The notes: a model not told the origin generated them from the sequence alone. A stretch of DNA of 64,000 nucleotides from an uncultured Bacteroides sp. (GCA_944321495.1 CALULP010000003.1:17993-81992), one strand, 5' to 3'; numbered from the stretch's first letter, positions 31,895 to 42,055 are shown. Numbers and translations are program-made.

Positions 31895-34800
31895 ATGAGA
31901 AAGCATTCTTGGAAAAAGTGCATAAACCAACATTTATGCCGAATTGCATGGGTACTTCTATTCGTGGTACCGGCAATGAATAGCCTTTGGGCTAATCCTT
32001 CTCAAAGCAAAACAGTGACAGGTACCGTGACCTCGGCCACGGACGGATTCCCGTTGATCGGTGTGACCGTGCAGGTGAAAGAAACTGCCACGGGCGGCAT
32101 CACCGACCTCGACGGGCGTTATTCTGTGCAGGCAGAGAAGGGCAATACCTTGGTGTTTTCCTACATCGGTTTCAAAAGCCAGGAAATCGTTGTGGGGGAC
32201 GCCGCTGTGATTGACGTCGTATTGGAGGAAGACAACGAAGTACTCGACGAAGTGGTCGTTGTGGGATACGGCGTGCAGAAAAAGAAACTGGTGACAGGCG
32301 CCACCGTGCAGGTGAAGGGTGAAGAGCTGGCGAAGCTGAACACCAACAACCCCTTGCAGGCCATGCAGGGCCAGACGCCGGGCGTGAACATCATCAGCGA
32401 GTCCGGACAGCCGGGGTCGGACATGAAGGTCATCATCCGTGGCCAGGGCTCCAACTCCAACAACGGCCCGCTCTATGTGGTGGACGGCATCCCGGGCGTG
32501 GACATCAAGAACATCAGCCCCAGCGACATTGCCAGCATCGATGTGCTGAAGGATGCCGCCTCGGCAGCCATCTACGGCGCGCAGGCAGCCAATGGCGTTG
32601 TCATCGTGACCACCCGCAGCGGACAGGAGGGCAAGGCGCAGGTGACCTTCGACGCCTACTATGGCTGGCAGAGCGCCGCCCGCAAGATTGACATGCTCAA
32701 CGCCCGGCAGTACATGGCGCTGATGGACGAGCAGAACCTGAACTCGGGCAACGGCGTGTACGACTGGAGCTCTTACGCCTCCATCTACGATGCCAACGGC
32801 AATGTGCACAACACCAACTGGATTGACGAGATGTTCAAGGACAACGCCGCCACGCAGAGCTACACGCTGGGCGTCACGGGCGGTTCGGCCACCAATACCT
32901 ATGCCGTTTCGTTGGGCTACTACAGCCAGGAAGGCATCGTGGGCGGCAAAGATGCCTCCAATTACGAGCGTTACAACTTTCGTATCAATATGGAGCAGAA
33001 ACTCTACGGCGACTTCCTGAAGGTGGGCGAGAACGTATCCTTCGCTTATGTGAGGAATTCCAACCTGGGCACGGGCAACATGTACAACAACGCCCTGCGC
33101 GGCGCTTATGCCACTTCGCCCTTGCAGCCCGTGTACTTGCAGCAGGACGGCCGTGCCGACCTGAACAATGGCTACAGTTATTCCGTGGCTACGGACTGGT
33201 ACCAGTATGACGGCAACCCTGTGGCTTCGATGTACCGCAACCGCGTGCTCAACGACAACCAGAACTGGGTGGCCAACGTGTATGCAGAATTGCAGCCCAT
33301 AAAGAACCTGCGCATCCGCACGCAGCTGGGCTTCAACCAGAACGCCAATGCTTACCGCGATTATAAACCCGCCTATACCTCTACTACTTCCGACAGCAAG
33401 GGCGAGCCTACCATGAGCCAAAGCATGTACAAAGGCTGGACCTTGGTGTGGACCAATACGGCTACCTACGACTGGAGCATCAAGGAGCACGATTTCAATG
33501 CCCTGATTGGTATGGAAGTAGAGCGCAACGGGGGCGACAATATGAACGGTAACAACACGCTGCTCGACATCTATGACGACTGGGAACATGCTTACCTGGA
33601 CAATGCCGTCAACATTAATACCGGCGAGCTGCACGGTTATCCGGCAGAAGAATACCGCCGCATGTCTTACTTCGCGCGTGTCGGCTGGTCGTTCCGCGAC
33701 AAGTACATGGTGAACGCCACCCTGCGCGCCGACGGTTCTTCACGCTTTGCACCGGGCAACCGCTTCGGCTGGTTCCCCTCGGTATCTGCCGGTTGGACCC
33801 TGTCCGAGGAAAGCTTTATGGAGAGTACCCGCAGTTGGCTGGACTTCTTGAAGCTGCGTGCCAGCTGGGGCCAGGTGGGCAACAACAACATCGGCGACAA
33901 CCGCTACCGCGCCAGCGTGACGCTTTCGGGCGCGGGGTATAACTTCGGCACGGGCAAGGGCTCTGCGGTCAATTCGGTAGGCGCTTACCCCAATTCTCTT
34001 GGCAATGACAACCTGACGTGGGAAACTTCCGAGCAGACCAACATAGGTATCGATGCCCGCTTCCTCAACAGCCGCCTGGGCTTGAACTTCGACTGGTACT
34101 ACAAGGTGACGCGCGACTGGCTGGTGCAGGCGCCGGTTATCGCCACGGCAGGCGTGGCACAGTCGGGCTGGCCTTACATCAACGGCGGTGACGTGACCAA
34201 CAAAGGCGTGGAAATCGGCCTGACTTGGAACGACCAGATTGGTGAAGACTTCATGTACAACATAGGCGCCAACATGGCTTACAACAAGAATGAGGTGGGC
34301 AGCATTCCTACCGAGGGAGGCATCCTGCACGGCTCTACGAACATCATGTTCAACAACCAGACGGAATTTTACCGCTGCTCCAACGGCGAGCCGATGGGTT
34401 ACTTCTGGGGCTACAAGACAGCCGGCATCTTCCAGAACCAGCAGGAGATAGACGAGTGGGTGGCTGCCGGGAACGGTGTGCTGAACAGCGTGGCTCCCGG
34501 TGAGGCCAAGTTTGTGGACATCAACCATGATGGTGTTATCGATGATGCGGATAAGGTTAATCTGGGCAACGGTATTCCTAAGTTCAACTTTGGTTTCAAT
34601 CTGGGCTTTACGTACAAGAACTTCGACTTCTCTACTACATGGACAGGCGCTGCAGGCTTCAAGGTAGCCAATGGCGGTTACCGCAACTGGGGCAACTCCT
34701 CGCAAGCCAACTATACCACTTATTTCTTGGGCCGTTGGACGGGTGAAGGTACTTCCAACACCATTCCGCGCCTGACGAATACCGACAGCAGCTGGACCAG

Positions 34801-35065
34801 CTTCTCCGACCTCTACTTGCAGGATGGCGATTACTTGAGAATCTCCAACATTACTTTGGGTTATGATTTCGCCAAGTTGCTCAGCTGCAAGTACATCAGC
34901 CAGGCACGCCTTTATGTGCAGGCTCAGAACCTCTTTACTTTCACCAAGTACAACGGCATGGACCCGGAAGTAGGTTTCGGCCAAGACTCATGGATGTCCG
35001 GTCTGGATACGGGCAGTTATCCCCATGCCCGTACATTCTTGGTAGGTGTAAATCTTAAATTCTAA
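31895..35065 (+). CDS. SusC-like TonB-dependent transporter
   Basis: Outer-membrane oligosaccharide importer of 1056 residues. Signal peptide (about 1-34), carboxypeptidase-regulatory-like domain (39-125: GTVTSATDGFPLIGVTVQVK to VVLEEDNEVLDE), TonB-box-like DEVVVVGYGVQKKK, plug (GQTPGVNIISESGQPGSDMK, GPLYVVDGIPGVDIK, DAASAAIYGAQAANGVVIVT) and a barrel ending LVGVNLKF. It forms the usual SusCD pair with the next gene, 14 bp downstream. The substrate, xyloglucan oligosaccharides, is inferred from the enzymes of the locus. Confidence 0.96.
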   Translation: MRKHSWKKCINQHLCRIAWVLLFVVPAMNSLWANPSQSKTVTGTVTSATDGFPLIGVTVQVKETATGGITDLDGRYSVQAEKGNTLVFSYIGFKSQEIVVGDAAVIDVVLEEDNEVLDEVVVVGYGVQKKKLVTGATVQVKGEELAKLNTNNPLQAMQGQTPGVNIISESGQPGSDMKVIIRGQGSNSNNGPLYVVDGIPGVDIKNISPSDIASIDVLKDAASAAIYGAQAANGVVIVTTRSGQEGKAQVTFDAYYGWQSAARKIDMLNARQYMALMDEQNLNSGNGVYDWSSYASIYDANGNVHNTNWIDEMFKDNAATQSYTLGVTGGSATNTYAVSLGYYSQEGIVGGKDASNYERYNFRINMEQKLYGDFLKVGENVSFAYVRNSNLGTGNMYNNALRGAYATSPLQPVYLQQDGRADLNNGYSYSVATDWYQYDGNPVASMYRNRVLNDNQNWVANVYAELQPIKNLRIRTQLGFNQNANAYRDYKPAYTSTTSDSKGEPTMSQSMYKGWTLVWTNTATYDWSIKEHDFNALIGMEVERNGGDNMNGNNTLLDIYDDWEHAYLDNAVNINTGELHGYPAEEYRRMSYFARVGWSFRDKYMVNATLRADGSSRFAPGNRFGWFPSVSAGWTLSEESFMESTRSWLDFLKLRASWGQVGNNNIGDNRYRASVTLSGAGYNFGTGKGSAVNSVGAYPNSLGNDNLTWETSEQTNIGIDARFLNSRLGLNFDWYYKVTRDWLVQAPVIATAGVAQSGWPYINGGDVTNKGVEIGLTWNDQIGEDFMYNIGANMAYNKNEVGSIPTEGGILHGSTNIMFNNQTEFYRCSNGEPMGYFWGYKTAGIFQNQQEIDEWVAAGNGVLNSVAPGEAKFVDINHDGVIDDADKVNLGNGIPKFNFGFNLGFTYKNFDFSTTWTGAAGFKVANGGYRNWGNSSQANYTTYFLGRWTGEGTSNTIPRLTNTDSSWTSFSDLYLQDGDYLRISNITLGYDFAKLLSCKYISQARLYVQAQNLFTFTKYNGMDPEVGFGQDSWMSGLDTGSYPHARTFLVGVNLKF

Positions 35066-35079
35066 TTAAACAGACAGGT

Positions 35080-36780
35080 ATGAAAAAGAATAAATTACTA
35101 TACAATTGCATGGCGTTGGGCGTGGCAGCATGGGTGTTGTCAGGCTGTGGCGACGCTTTCTTGGATACCAGTTCCAAGACGACCTTGAATTCCGGCTCGT
35201 TTTATCAGAACGAGGTGCAGGCGCAATACGCCGTAATCGGCTGTTACGACGGTTACCAGCGCACCGTTTCCAATGGGAGTTGGCCTACCTTGTTCCAGGC
35301 CGTGGAAACCATGTCCGACGACTGTTTGGGCGGAGGCGGTCCCGATGACCGTGCCGACCGCCTGATGGACCGTTTTGATATGAGCTATATGTCGAGCCAG
35401 ATAGATTTGTTCAACGGGCTTTGGGGCGATTATTACCAAGGCATTTACCGTTGCAACATGTTGATTAACTCGCTCGACAACATCTCTTGGTCTTCCGAGG
35501 ATGCCCGCCTGGTGGTAGAGAGCGAGGCGCGTGCCCTGCGTGGGCTGATGTATTTCGACTTGCTCCGCCTGTTTGAAAACGTGCCTTTGCTGCTGGAGGC
35601 CACCGATGAAATCGTGCCCCAGGCAGCTCCCGATGACGTCTACGCACAGGTGGTGACCGACTTGAAGTTTGCTGCCGACAACATGCCTGCCGGCCAGTAT
35701 GCCGACAAGGCAAGCAACCTGGGCCGCGTGACCAAGTATGCTGCCGGTGCCATGCTGGCGCGCGTGTATCTGTTTTACGACGGGGTTTACAACAACAACA
35801 GCCGCGGCACCATGCCCGGTGACTTGACCGCAGCACAGGCTTTGCAGTATTGCGAGGATGTGATAGGCTCCCCCAACTATGATTTGGAGCCTGTCTTTGC
35901 CAACCTGTGGCCTGCCGCTTGTACGGAAGCTACCACGGTAGACCAAGGCCGTGTCTCTACCTATGTGGAGGCCAGCGTGGAACACGTATGGGTGGTGAAG
36001 TTCAACAACGACCAAAACTGGACTAACACCAACATCAACGGCAACAAGTTTATCGTGAATTTCGGCATGCGCAACACGACAGGCTATGCGCCTTACGGAA
36101 ACGGTTGGGGGGCATGCCCGATAACCCCGTATGCCGCCGGCCTGTTTGATGCTGACGATATGCGCGGCGACGCCACCATTATCGACTGCCGGGCTATCGG
36201 CGCTTTCGATGTGCAAGTAGCTACTGATTGTATGGATTATACCGGCTATGTCAACAAGAAATATTGCCCGCTTATCTTTACGGACGGCACTTCCATGCCG
36301 GCTGCCGAAACTACGGTAGATGGTGGCAACATGCAGACCAACCAAGACCAAGACTGGGTGCTGATGCGTTATGCCGACGTGCTGCTGATGGCGGCAGAGT
36401 TGGGAAGCCCCAACGCCATGGAATACTTTAACCAGGTACGTGAACGTGCCTATGGCAATACGTCGCACAACCTGGGCGCTGCGCCTACGCTCCAGCAGGT
36501 TTGGGATGAGCGTCGCAAGGAATTCATGGGCGAGGGAATCCGGCACTTCGACCTGATGCGCCAGGGCTTGGATGCCTACGTTGCCGCGCAACTGGGGCAA
36601 GCCACTTCCAACGGCTCTGCTTCCGGTACGCCTGTCACGGTCTACAACAGTGGGGTGGCAGAAACCGTTGCAGCTTCGTACGTGGATGACAACATCCGCA
36701 CCAAGAGAGGCTTCTGCCAGATTCCGAATACGCAGATTACCCTTTCCGGCAACGTGTATAACCAGAATGCAGGCTGGTAA
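35080..36780 (+). CDS. SusD-like surface glycan-binding lipoprotein
   Basis: A 566-residue surface lipoprotein that sits as a lid on the SusC barrel. Lipobox VLSGC near residue 22, N-terminal FLDTSSKTTLNSGSFYQNEV, TPR-like helices (YYQGIYRCNMLINSLDN, ALRGLMYFDLLRLFENVPLL) and the C-terminal RagB/SusD pattern VLLMAAELGSPNAMEYFNQV with ERRKEFMGEGIRHFDLMRQG. Translated directly after susC and followed 30 bp later by a further surface lipoprotein. Confidence 0.95.
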   Translation: MKKNKLLYNCMALGVAAWVLSGCGDAFLDTSSKTTLNSGSFYQNEVQAQYAVIGCYDGYQRTVSNGSWPTLFQAVETMSDDCLGGGGPDDRADRLMDRFDMSYMSSQIDLFNGLWGDYYQGIYRCNMLINSLDNISWSSEDARLVVESEARALRGLMYFDLLRLFENVPLLLEATDEIVPQAAPDDVYAQVVTDLKFAADNMPAGQYADKASNLGRVTKYAAGAMLARVYLFYDGVYNNNSRGTMPGDLTAAQALQYCEDVIGSPNYDLEPVFANLWPAACTEATTVDQGRVSTYVEASVEHVWVVKFNNDQNWTNTNINGNKFIVNFGMRNTTGYAPYGNGWGACPITPYAAGLFDADDMRGDATIIDCRAIGAFDVQVATDCMDYTGYVNKKYCPLIFTDGTSMPAAETTVDGGNMQTNQDQDWVLMRYADVLLMAAELGSPNAMEYFNQVRERAYGNTSHNLGAAPTLQQVWDERRKEFMGEGIRHFDLMRQGLDAYVAAQLGQATSNGSASGTPVTVYNSGVAETVAASYVDDNIRTKRGFCQIPNTQITLSGNVYNQNAGW

Positions 36781-36810
36781 TGAATGTATAACGTCAAAAA
36801 ATCTAAGCAT

Positions 36811-38619
36811 ATGAAATTGAACTACTATATTTATTCGTTGGTAGCGAGCGTACTGCTGGTATTCAGTGCCTGTACGCCCGAGGAATACGAGATGGGCGGC
36901 AAGACTTTCACCTCCGAGGAGCTGGTGGAAGGCGTGGCCTATACAGTGACGCACGATGCGGACAACCCGAACATCGTTTACCTGAAGAGCCTGCTGGGAC
37001 CGGAATATACCCCGCTGTGGGAGCATCCCCAAGGGCGCAGCCAAGAGGCGGAAGTAACCTTGCAGATTGCCTTTGAAGGAACGTATGAAGTGACCTTTGG
37101 CGTGGAAACGCGTGGTGGAGTGGTTTATGGCGCCCCGTCAACGTTTACCATCGATAACTTCTGTGCCGACTTTGTGACAGGGGAAATGTGGGATCTCTTG
37201 GCCGGGGGTGCCGGTAATTCCAAGACCTGGGTTCCCGATAATGGCTCTTATGGCCTGCAGCAGGGATTCTATACTTGCTTTGACCCCAGCGCAACGTATG
37301 CCGATATGATTCAGAGCGGAAGCAAGTGGACAACAGCGAGCAAGACTTGGTGGGAACCCTCCAATGCCGATGCCGGTGTGACGGAAGACGACCTGATGGC
37401 CTCCATGACCTTCTCCCTGCAAGGCAATGCAGGCCTGTCTGTTACTACTTATAAGGGTGGCGCACCCACAACCCAGGAAGGACTGTTCAGCATGAACACA
37501 AGCAATCATACCATCAGTGCCATTGACGTGGACTTTGCCCACGGTGCCTGGGCAGATGGCAAGGCAGTGGATTTCAGGAACAATTTCCAGATATTGGTGC
37601 TGACGGAAAACCAGCTGATGATAGGCAACTACCGCGATGAGGCCATGTCCGGCGAAGGCCGCTGCGTATATTGCTGGAACTTTGTTTCCAAGGACTATGC
37701 CGACAATTACGAAGCGCCTGTCGTAGAGGTTTATCCCACTTTGCCTGCCGATTGGCGCGACTATGTGGAGCCTAAGACCAACCAGATTATCACGTATGTA
37801 TTGGATGAAAAGAAGCCTTTTGACTGGTGCAACCCCGATGGCACGCTGAAGAACGTGGCCAGCACGGCCGCTGCCGGCATCGATGGCTTGGAGCTGGAAC
37901 TCAACAGCCGCGAAAGCACTTACAAGGTGACTACGCCCGATGGCCAGGTTGTAGAAGGCACTTACACCCTCAGTGCGGATGGCATCTATACGTTCAGTGC
38001 AGGCCTGCCGGAAGTAACCTTGTCTGCCGACGGGCGTGCCGTGTTCAAGCTGGGCGGCGACAATGCCTTGCGCATCATGCAGATTGCTTTGGATGACTAT
38101 TCCGGCAGCCTCAGTGACCTGTGGCTGGGTGGCGTGGAGCAAGATGCTTTCGGACACCGCTACCAGTACATGGGCTACCACTTCGTGCCGAAGCAGGAAG
38201 GTGAAGCGGTAGAACGCTTCACGGCATCGCTGCACTATTTCAACAGCACTTGGGGGTACACACCTGCCAGTGCGGATGTGTACATTACGGGCGATGGCAC
38301 CTATACTTTCGTCATAGAAGGCGCTGATAGCGACCCTTACGGCGTATATCTGGATGTCATGGGCATACTGGGCGATTATCCTAACGTCGGCATTGTCATT
38401 ACGGACATCAAGGTGGATGGCAACAGTGTGGCGTTTGATGATTCTGTCATTGAACGTGGTATAGGAGATGATGCCGATACCGCCCGTCGTTATATCGTGA
38501 ATCCTTGGAATGAGAATACGGCCGGAGATGCAGGCAAGTATGCCTTTGCTTCAAGCATTGAGGTGACCATCCAGGTGACGATGGAAACCGGTACGCCTTT
38601 CATAACGCCGGGTGAGTAA
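36811..38619 (+). CDS. PUL surface lipoprotein, putative glycan-binding (first)
   Basis: A 602-residue lipoprotein (lipobox LVFSAC, start MKLNYYIYSLVASVLL at 36811 preferred over 36784). An Ig/PKD-like segment lies at about 20-115, followed by a long beta-rich region with aromatic-rich stretches (TWVPDNGSYGLQQGFYTCFD, WTTASKTWWEPSNADAGV). The C-terminal part has ITGDGTYTFVIEGADSDPYG, a pattern also found near the end of the next protein. Its place directly after SusD matches SusE/SusF-type or SGBP-B proteins, which bind the polysaccharide at the surface. No catalytic motif was recognised. Length is compatible with two to four binding modules. Confidence 0.75.
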   Translation: MKLNYYIYSLVASVLLVFSACTPEEYEMGGKTFTSEELVEGVAYTVTHDADNPNIVYLKSLLGPEYTPLWEHPQGRSQEAEVTLQIAFEGTYEVTFGVETRGGVVYGAPSTFTIDNFCADFVTGEMWDLLAGGAGNSKTWVPDNGSYGLQQGFYTCFDPSATYADMIQSGSKWTTASKTWWEPSNADAGVTEDDLMASMTFSLQGNAGLSVTTYKGGAPTTQEGLFSMNTSNHTISAIDVDFAHGAWADGKAVDFRNNFQILVLTENQLMIGNYRDEAMSGEGRCVYCWNFVSKDYADNYEAPVVEVYPTLPADWRDYVEPKTNQIITYVLDEKKPFDWCNPDGTLKNVASTAAAGIDGLELELNSRESTYKVTTPDGQVVEGTYTLSADGIYTFSAGLPEVTLSADGRAVFKLGGDNALRIMQIALDDYSGSLSDLWLGGVEQDAFGHRYQYMGYHFVPKQEGEAVERFTASLHYFNSTWGYTPASADVYITGDGTYTFVIEGADSDPYGVYLDVMGILGDYPNVGIVITDIKVDGNSVAFDDSVIERGIGDDADTARRYIVNPWNENTAGDAGKYAFASSIEVTIQVTMETGTPFITPGE

Positions 38620-38657
38620 GATGTGTCTATGATTAACCAATTAAAAAGTAAAAGACT

Positions 38658-40316
38658 ATGAAACTAAGATATTTATCAGGACTTCTGCTGTTGGCAACGG
38701 GACTGTTCGCCGCCTCGTGCGATGAAGACGACTACATCATTGCCACCGGCAATATCATTACCGAAGTGACTACGGGGGAAGCCTCTTCCATTACAGCGGT
38801 TTCGGCTGTGGTGCAGGGCACGGTAAAAGACCTTTCCGGCTCGGCTTCCGGCTCTTATACGGTGGGCGTGTATTATGGCACGGCTGCCGACCCCACTACG
38901 GCAGGAACGCAACAGTTGGGCAGCCTGGATGAAAACGGCACGGTAACGGCTACGCTGACCGGGCTGACCACGGGCGCTACGTATTACTACGCCACCTTCG
39001 TCACGTTGCAGTCGCGGCTGACCACCTTTGGCGACGTGAAGTCGTTTGTAGCTACTGACGCTGCTGTCGTCACTATGGATGCCACGGACGTCACGGCTAC
39101 GAAGGCTACCCTCAACGGCCAGTTCTCGGGCATAGACGGCCTGGATGAAGAAACCCTGGTTACCGGCGTGAAGCTGGCGCGCACCGCCGAAGGCGTGCAG
39201 GCAGGTACTGCCTGTCCTGTCGGTGTGGTAAGCGGCCTGCTCCCGGCTACCACTTACTACTATGCTGCTTATGCCGTGGTAGGAGGGGTTGAAGTATATG
39301 GCGAAACCAAGACGCTGGCCACGGCGGCTCAAGAGATGCCCTATGTGGATTTGGGCTTGGGGCTGGACGTGCTGTGGGCTGCTTACAACCTGGGCGCGGA
39401 GGCTGAAACGGAAACCGGTGCCCGGTTTGGCTACGGGGATGCCACAGGCATGTTGCTCAGCGACGAGGCAGGCGATTATCCGGCTGCCGATGTGTCGAGC
39501 ACGGCAAACGATGCTGCTTTTGTGCTCGATTTGGATGGCAACCGCGCCGTGGAAAGCCGTATGCCTACTGCCGCGGAAATAGCTGCGCTGATAGCCCATA
39601 CCACCCAGACGGAAGAAACGGTGGATGGCGTGAGCGGCATCCGTTTTACCGGCACGAACGGCAACAGCATTTTCCTGCCCGCCACCGGTTATCGTGATGG
39701 CGCGGCAGCCATTGCCGACGGCAACGGTTACTACTGGGGAGGCACCATCGATGCCACCAATGCCGATTATGCAAGCTCGTTGTCGTTCAGCGGATCCGGA
39801 GTAGTGGCAGGCCATTCGCAACGTCAGCTGGGCTTTGCCATCCGCCCGGTGCGCGATGCCGATGCACTCCGCTGGGAGAGTGCCCGCCTGGTATGCGGCG
39901 ACCTCGAAGAGAATGGCAGGATGCGTATAGAAATCTACAACCAATACGGCGCGAAAGCCTCTGCCCCGGCTGTGGATTTGGACATGCTGACTTTCCAGAA
40001 GAACATGGTGATAACCTTTACCTTGTCCGGCATCACGGGTAATCTGAAAGAAGGCGCGGCAGGTTCTTACGTTGCCGGCCTGCAGTTTGCCGATGCCGAC
40101 TGGTATCCTTCTTACTGGTCTGCCCTTGCCGAGGGCGCCTACGAGGATACCGTTACCGGTGACGGCACTTATACCGTATCGATGGAAGTGCCCTCCGAAA
40201 GTAGCGGGGCGGCCGTGTTCTGCATTGATATCGCCAACTTGTGGAACGACCTTGCCGACACCTCGTTGGTCAAAGTAACCCTCGATTCCATAAAACTCGA
40301 TGTAGAGGAAATGTAA
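38658..40316 (+). CDS. PUL surface lipoprotein with fibronectin-III-like repeats and FISUMP domain
   Basis: A 552-residue lipoprotein (lipobox FAASC). Two fibronectin-III-like repeats at about 30-225 (AVVQGTVKDLSGSASGSYTV, ATLNGQFSGIDGLDEETLVT) precede a FISUMP domain (fibrobacter succinogenes major paralogous domain) at about 230-395: YVDLGLGLDVLWAAYNLGAE, RMPTAAEIAALI, FTGTNGNSIFLPATGYRDG, YYWGGT and QLGFAIRPVRD. The last 150 residues are a beta-domain with DTVTGDGTYTVSMEVPSESS, echoing the previous protein. Likely a second surface glycan-binding protein; FISUMP function is not established. Confidence 0.8.
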   Translation: MKLRYLSGLLLLATGLFAASCDEDDYIIATGNIITEVTTGEASSITAVSAVVQGTVKDLSGSASGSYTVGVYYGTAADPTTAGTQQLGSLDENGTVTATLTGLTTGATYYYATFVTLQSRLTTFGDVKSFVATDAAVVTMDATDVTATKATLNGQFSGIDGLDEETLVTGVKLARTAEGVQAGTACPVGVVSGLLPATTYYYAAYAVVGGVEVYGETKTLATAAQEMPYVDLGLGLDVLWAAYNLGAEAETETGARFGYGDATGMLLSDEAGDYPAADVSSTANDAAFVLDLDGNRAVESRMPTAAEIAALIAHTTQTEETVDGVSGIRFTGTNGNSIFLPATGYRDGAAAIADGNGYYWGGTIDATNADYASSLSFSGSGVVAGHSQRQLGFAIRPVRDADALRWESARLVCGDLEENGRMRIEIYNQYGAKASAPAVDLDMLTFQKNMVITFTLSGITGNLKEGAAGSYVAGLQFADADWYPSYWSALAEGAYEDTVTGDGTYTVSMEVPSESSGAAVFCIDIANLWNDLADTSLVKVTLDSIKLDVEEM

Positions 40317-40352
40317 CAGACGGTGTGACGGATTAGATTAATTAATTTGCGA

Positions 40353-40392
40353 CAGGCCGGTGTCTTTGCATGTGCAGGGATGCCGGCCTTTT
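40353..40392 (+). terminator. Intrinsic terminator after the susCD lipoprotein run
   Basis: Stem AGGCCGG (40354-40360) / CCGGCCT (40383-40389), extended by two wobble pairs, followed by TTTT. It ends the susC-susD-lipoprotein transcript. Confidence 0.7.
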
Positions 40393-40491
40393 GGCTATGG
40401 AGGGGGCGTTGCCGGAACAGGGCTTCAAGTCCGCCCGGGAGCGCTTTCCTGCCCCGGCTTTGTGGATTGTAGATATAAATTATTGTTTCAT

Positions 40492-40522
40492 TTTGATAAA
40501 TTAAACGAAAGTCATATATTTG
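40492..40522 (+). promoter_or_regulatory. Full -33/-7 promoter of the DUF5723 gene
   Basis: TTTG (40492-40495), 19-nt spacer, TATATTTG (40515-40522), 31 bp before the ATG at 40553. A constitutive-looking promoter, which argues that the gene is not part of the regulated locus. Confidence 0.7.
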
Positions 40523-40552
40523 TCCGCAAATAATGTCTAAATGTACTATTTC

Positions 40553-41929
40553 ATGAAACGGATTGCTTATTTGAGAGTGTTGGTTATTGCCGCAGTATTA
40601 GGATTGGCAATGCCAATGTCGGCGCAATTCTTGCGCACAGGTTACTTTATGGACGGCAGCAACAGGATGCAGCTGAATCCTGCCAACCTGCCCAGCCGGG
40701 GCTACTTGGATGTGCCGGCGCTGGGTACGCTGAATGTGGGTGCATACACCAATTCGCTGGGGTTGAATGACTTGATTAACACGTTTGATTCGGACGGGGA
40801 TTTCTGGGATAACCCGGACTTCTACAACAAGCTGAAGGTGGCCAACAACCTGGGCGTTTCCCTGTCGACGGACATTATCTCGTTCGGCTTCTACCGGGGC
40901 AAGAACTTCTGGAGCGCCAATGTGGGTGTGCGCCTGGATGTGGAGGCCGGCATCCCGAGGAACATGTTCGACTACCTGCGCGAAAGCCCGGACGATATGG
41001 ACGACTTGTCGGGCTGGAACGGGCGAAACGACCGGATCAGCGACCTGAACTTGGGCCTGAACGCCTTTACGGAAGTGGGCGTGGGCTATGCCCGCATCGT
41101 GAACGACCGCTTGACGGTGGGTGGAAAGTTCAATGTGCTCCTGGGCGTGGGCAACCTGGATATGAACATCAACAACATCCAGATCACCTCGAACGAATTG
41201 TATGATAATTATGGCAACATCAATTACGATGCCGAGGCTACGATAGACGTGGATGCCAGCCTGGAGGCCAACATGAAAGGCCTGGAGCTGACCACGGACC
41301 AGGACGGCGTGATAGACGGCGTGGAGATGAACGGCTTCGGTATTGGCGGCTATGGCGTGGGCATCGATCTGGGCGCCACGTACCGCCTGCTGGACAACCT
41401 GACCGTGTCGGCGGCTGTCACCGACCTGGGCTTCATTTCCTGGTCCAAGGGTTCTTCGACGGTGGTCGAGGGTGACAATACGCAGACCTACAATGGCAAC
41501 AATGTTGGTGAATTCTTGGACCGTGTGGACGGCGGCGAGGTGATAGACTTCGACATGTTCGGCTTGCAGAAGGGCAACGTGCAGAAGAAACGCTCCACGC
41601 GCCTGCCGACCACGCTGACGGTAGGTGCCGAATACGGTTTCTGGAAAAACAGGTTCTCGGTAGGCGCGTTGTCCACCACCCGTTGGGGAATGTACCGCAC
41701 GCTGAGCGAGCTGACCTTGTCCGCCAACTTCCGTCCGGCAAGGGCCATTGGCTTGTCTGCCAGCTACTCCATGCTGCAAAGCGCCGGCAAGACGTTTGGC
41801 GCGGCCGTGAAGCTGGGTCCCTTGACCATCGGTACCGACTACCTGTTCCTGGGCAAGAATACCCGCAGCGTGAATGTCTTCATGGGCATTTCGATGGGAC
41901 TGGGCAAGACGCGTCCCGAAGTGGACTGA
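40553..41929 (+). CDS. DUF5723 family outer-membrane protein
   Basis: A 458-residue protein with a signal peptide (MKRIAYLRVLVIAAVLGLAM...SAQ) and a beta-barrel-like body typical of DUF5723: early FMDGSNRMQLNPANLPSRGY, many alternating strands (TEVGVGYARIVNDRLTVGGK) and LSASYSMLQSAGKTFGAAVK with VNVFMGISMGLGK at the end. ATG 40541 is a weak alternative start. It has its own promoter and terminator and lies inside the polysaccharide locus without an obvious link; function unknown. Confidence 0.85.
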   Translation: MKRIAYLRVLVIAAVLGLAMPMSAQFLRTGYFMDGSNRMQLNPANLPSRGYLDVPALGTLNVGAYTNSLGLNDLINTFDSDGDFWDNPDFYNKLKVANNLGVSLSTDIISFGFYRGKNFWSANVGVRLDVEAGIPRNMFDYLRESPDDMDDLSGWNGRNDRISDLNLGLNAFTEVGVGYARIVNDRLTVGGKFNVLLGVGNLDMNINNIQITSNELYDNYGNINYDAEATIDVDASLEANMKGLELTTDQDGVIDGVEMNGFGIGGYGVGIDLGATYRLLDNLTVSAAVTDLGFISWSKGSSTVVEGDNTQTYNGNNVGEFLDRVDGGEVIDFDMFGLQKGNVQKKRSTRLPTTLTVGAEYGFWKNRFSVGALSTTRWGMYRTLSELTLSANFRPARAIGLSASYSMLQSAGKTFGAAVKLGPLTIGTDYLFLGKNTRSVNVFMGISMGLGKTRPEVD

Positions 41930-41957
41930 TGTTCCGGACCGGCCATGACGAAATATA

Positions 41958-42001
41958 ACGGGGATGTGCCACTTTCCTTGGGTGGCGCATCCCCGTTTTT
42001 T
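41958..42001 (+). terminator. Intrinsic terminator after the DUF5723 gene
   Basis: Stem ACGGGGATGTGCCAC (41958-41972) / GTGGCGCATCCCCGT (41982-41996), one G-U pair, followed by TTTTT. Confidence 0.9.
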
Positions 42002-42055
42002 GTCGGCTTCTGCCGGCGGCGGGACATCCGGGTGTCCTGCCGTCCGGCTTTGCTT

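Noticed and set aside
40553-41929. DUF5723 gene as a functional part of the xyloglucan locus
   Set aside because: It has its own full promoter and its own terminator and belongs to a generally distributed family; its position alone does not show a link.
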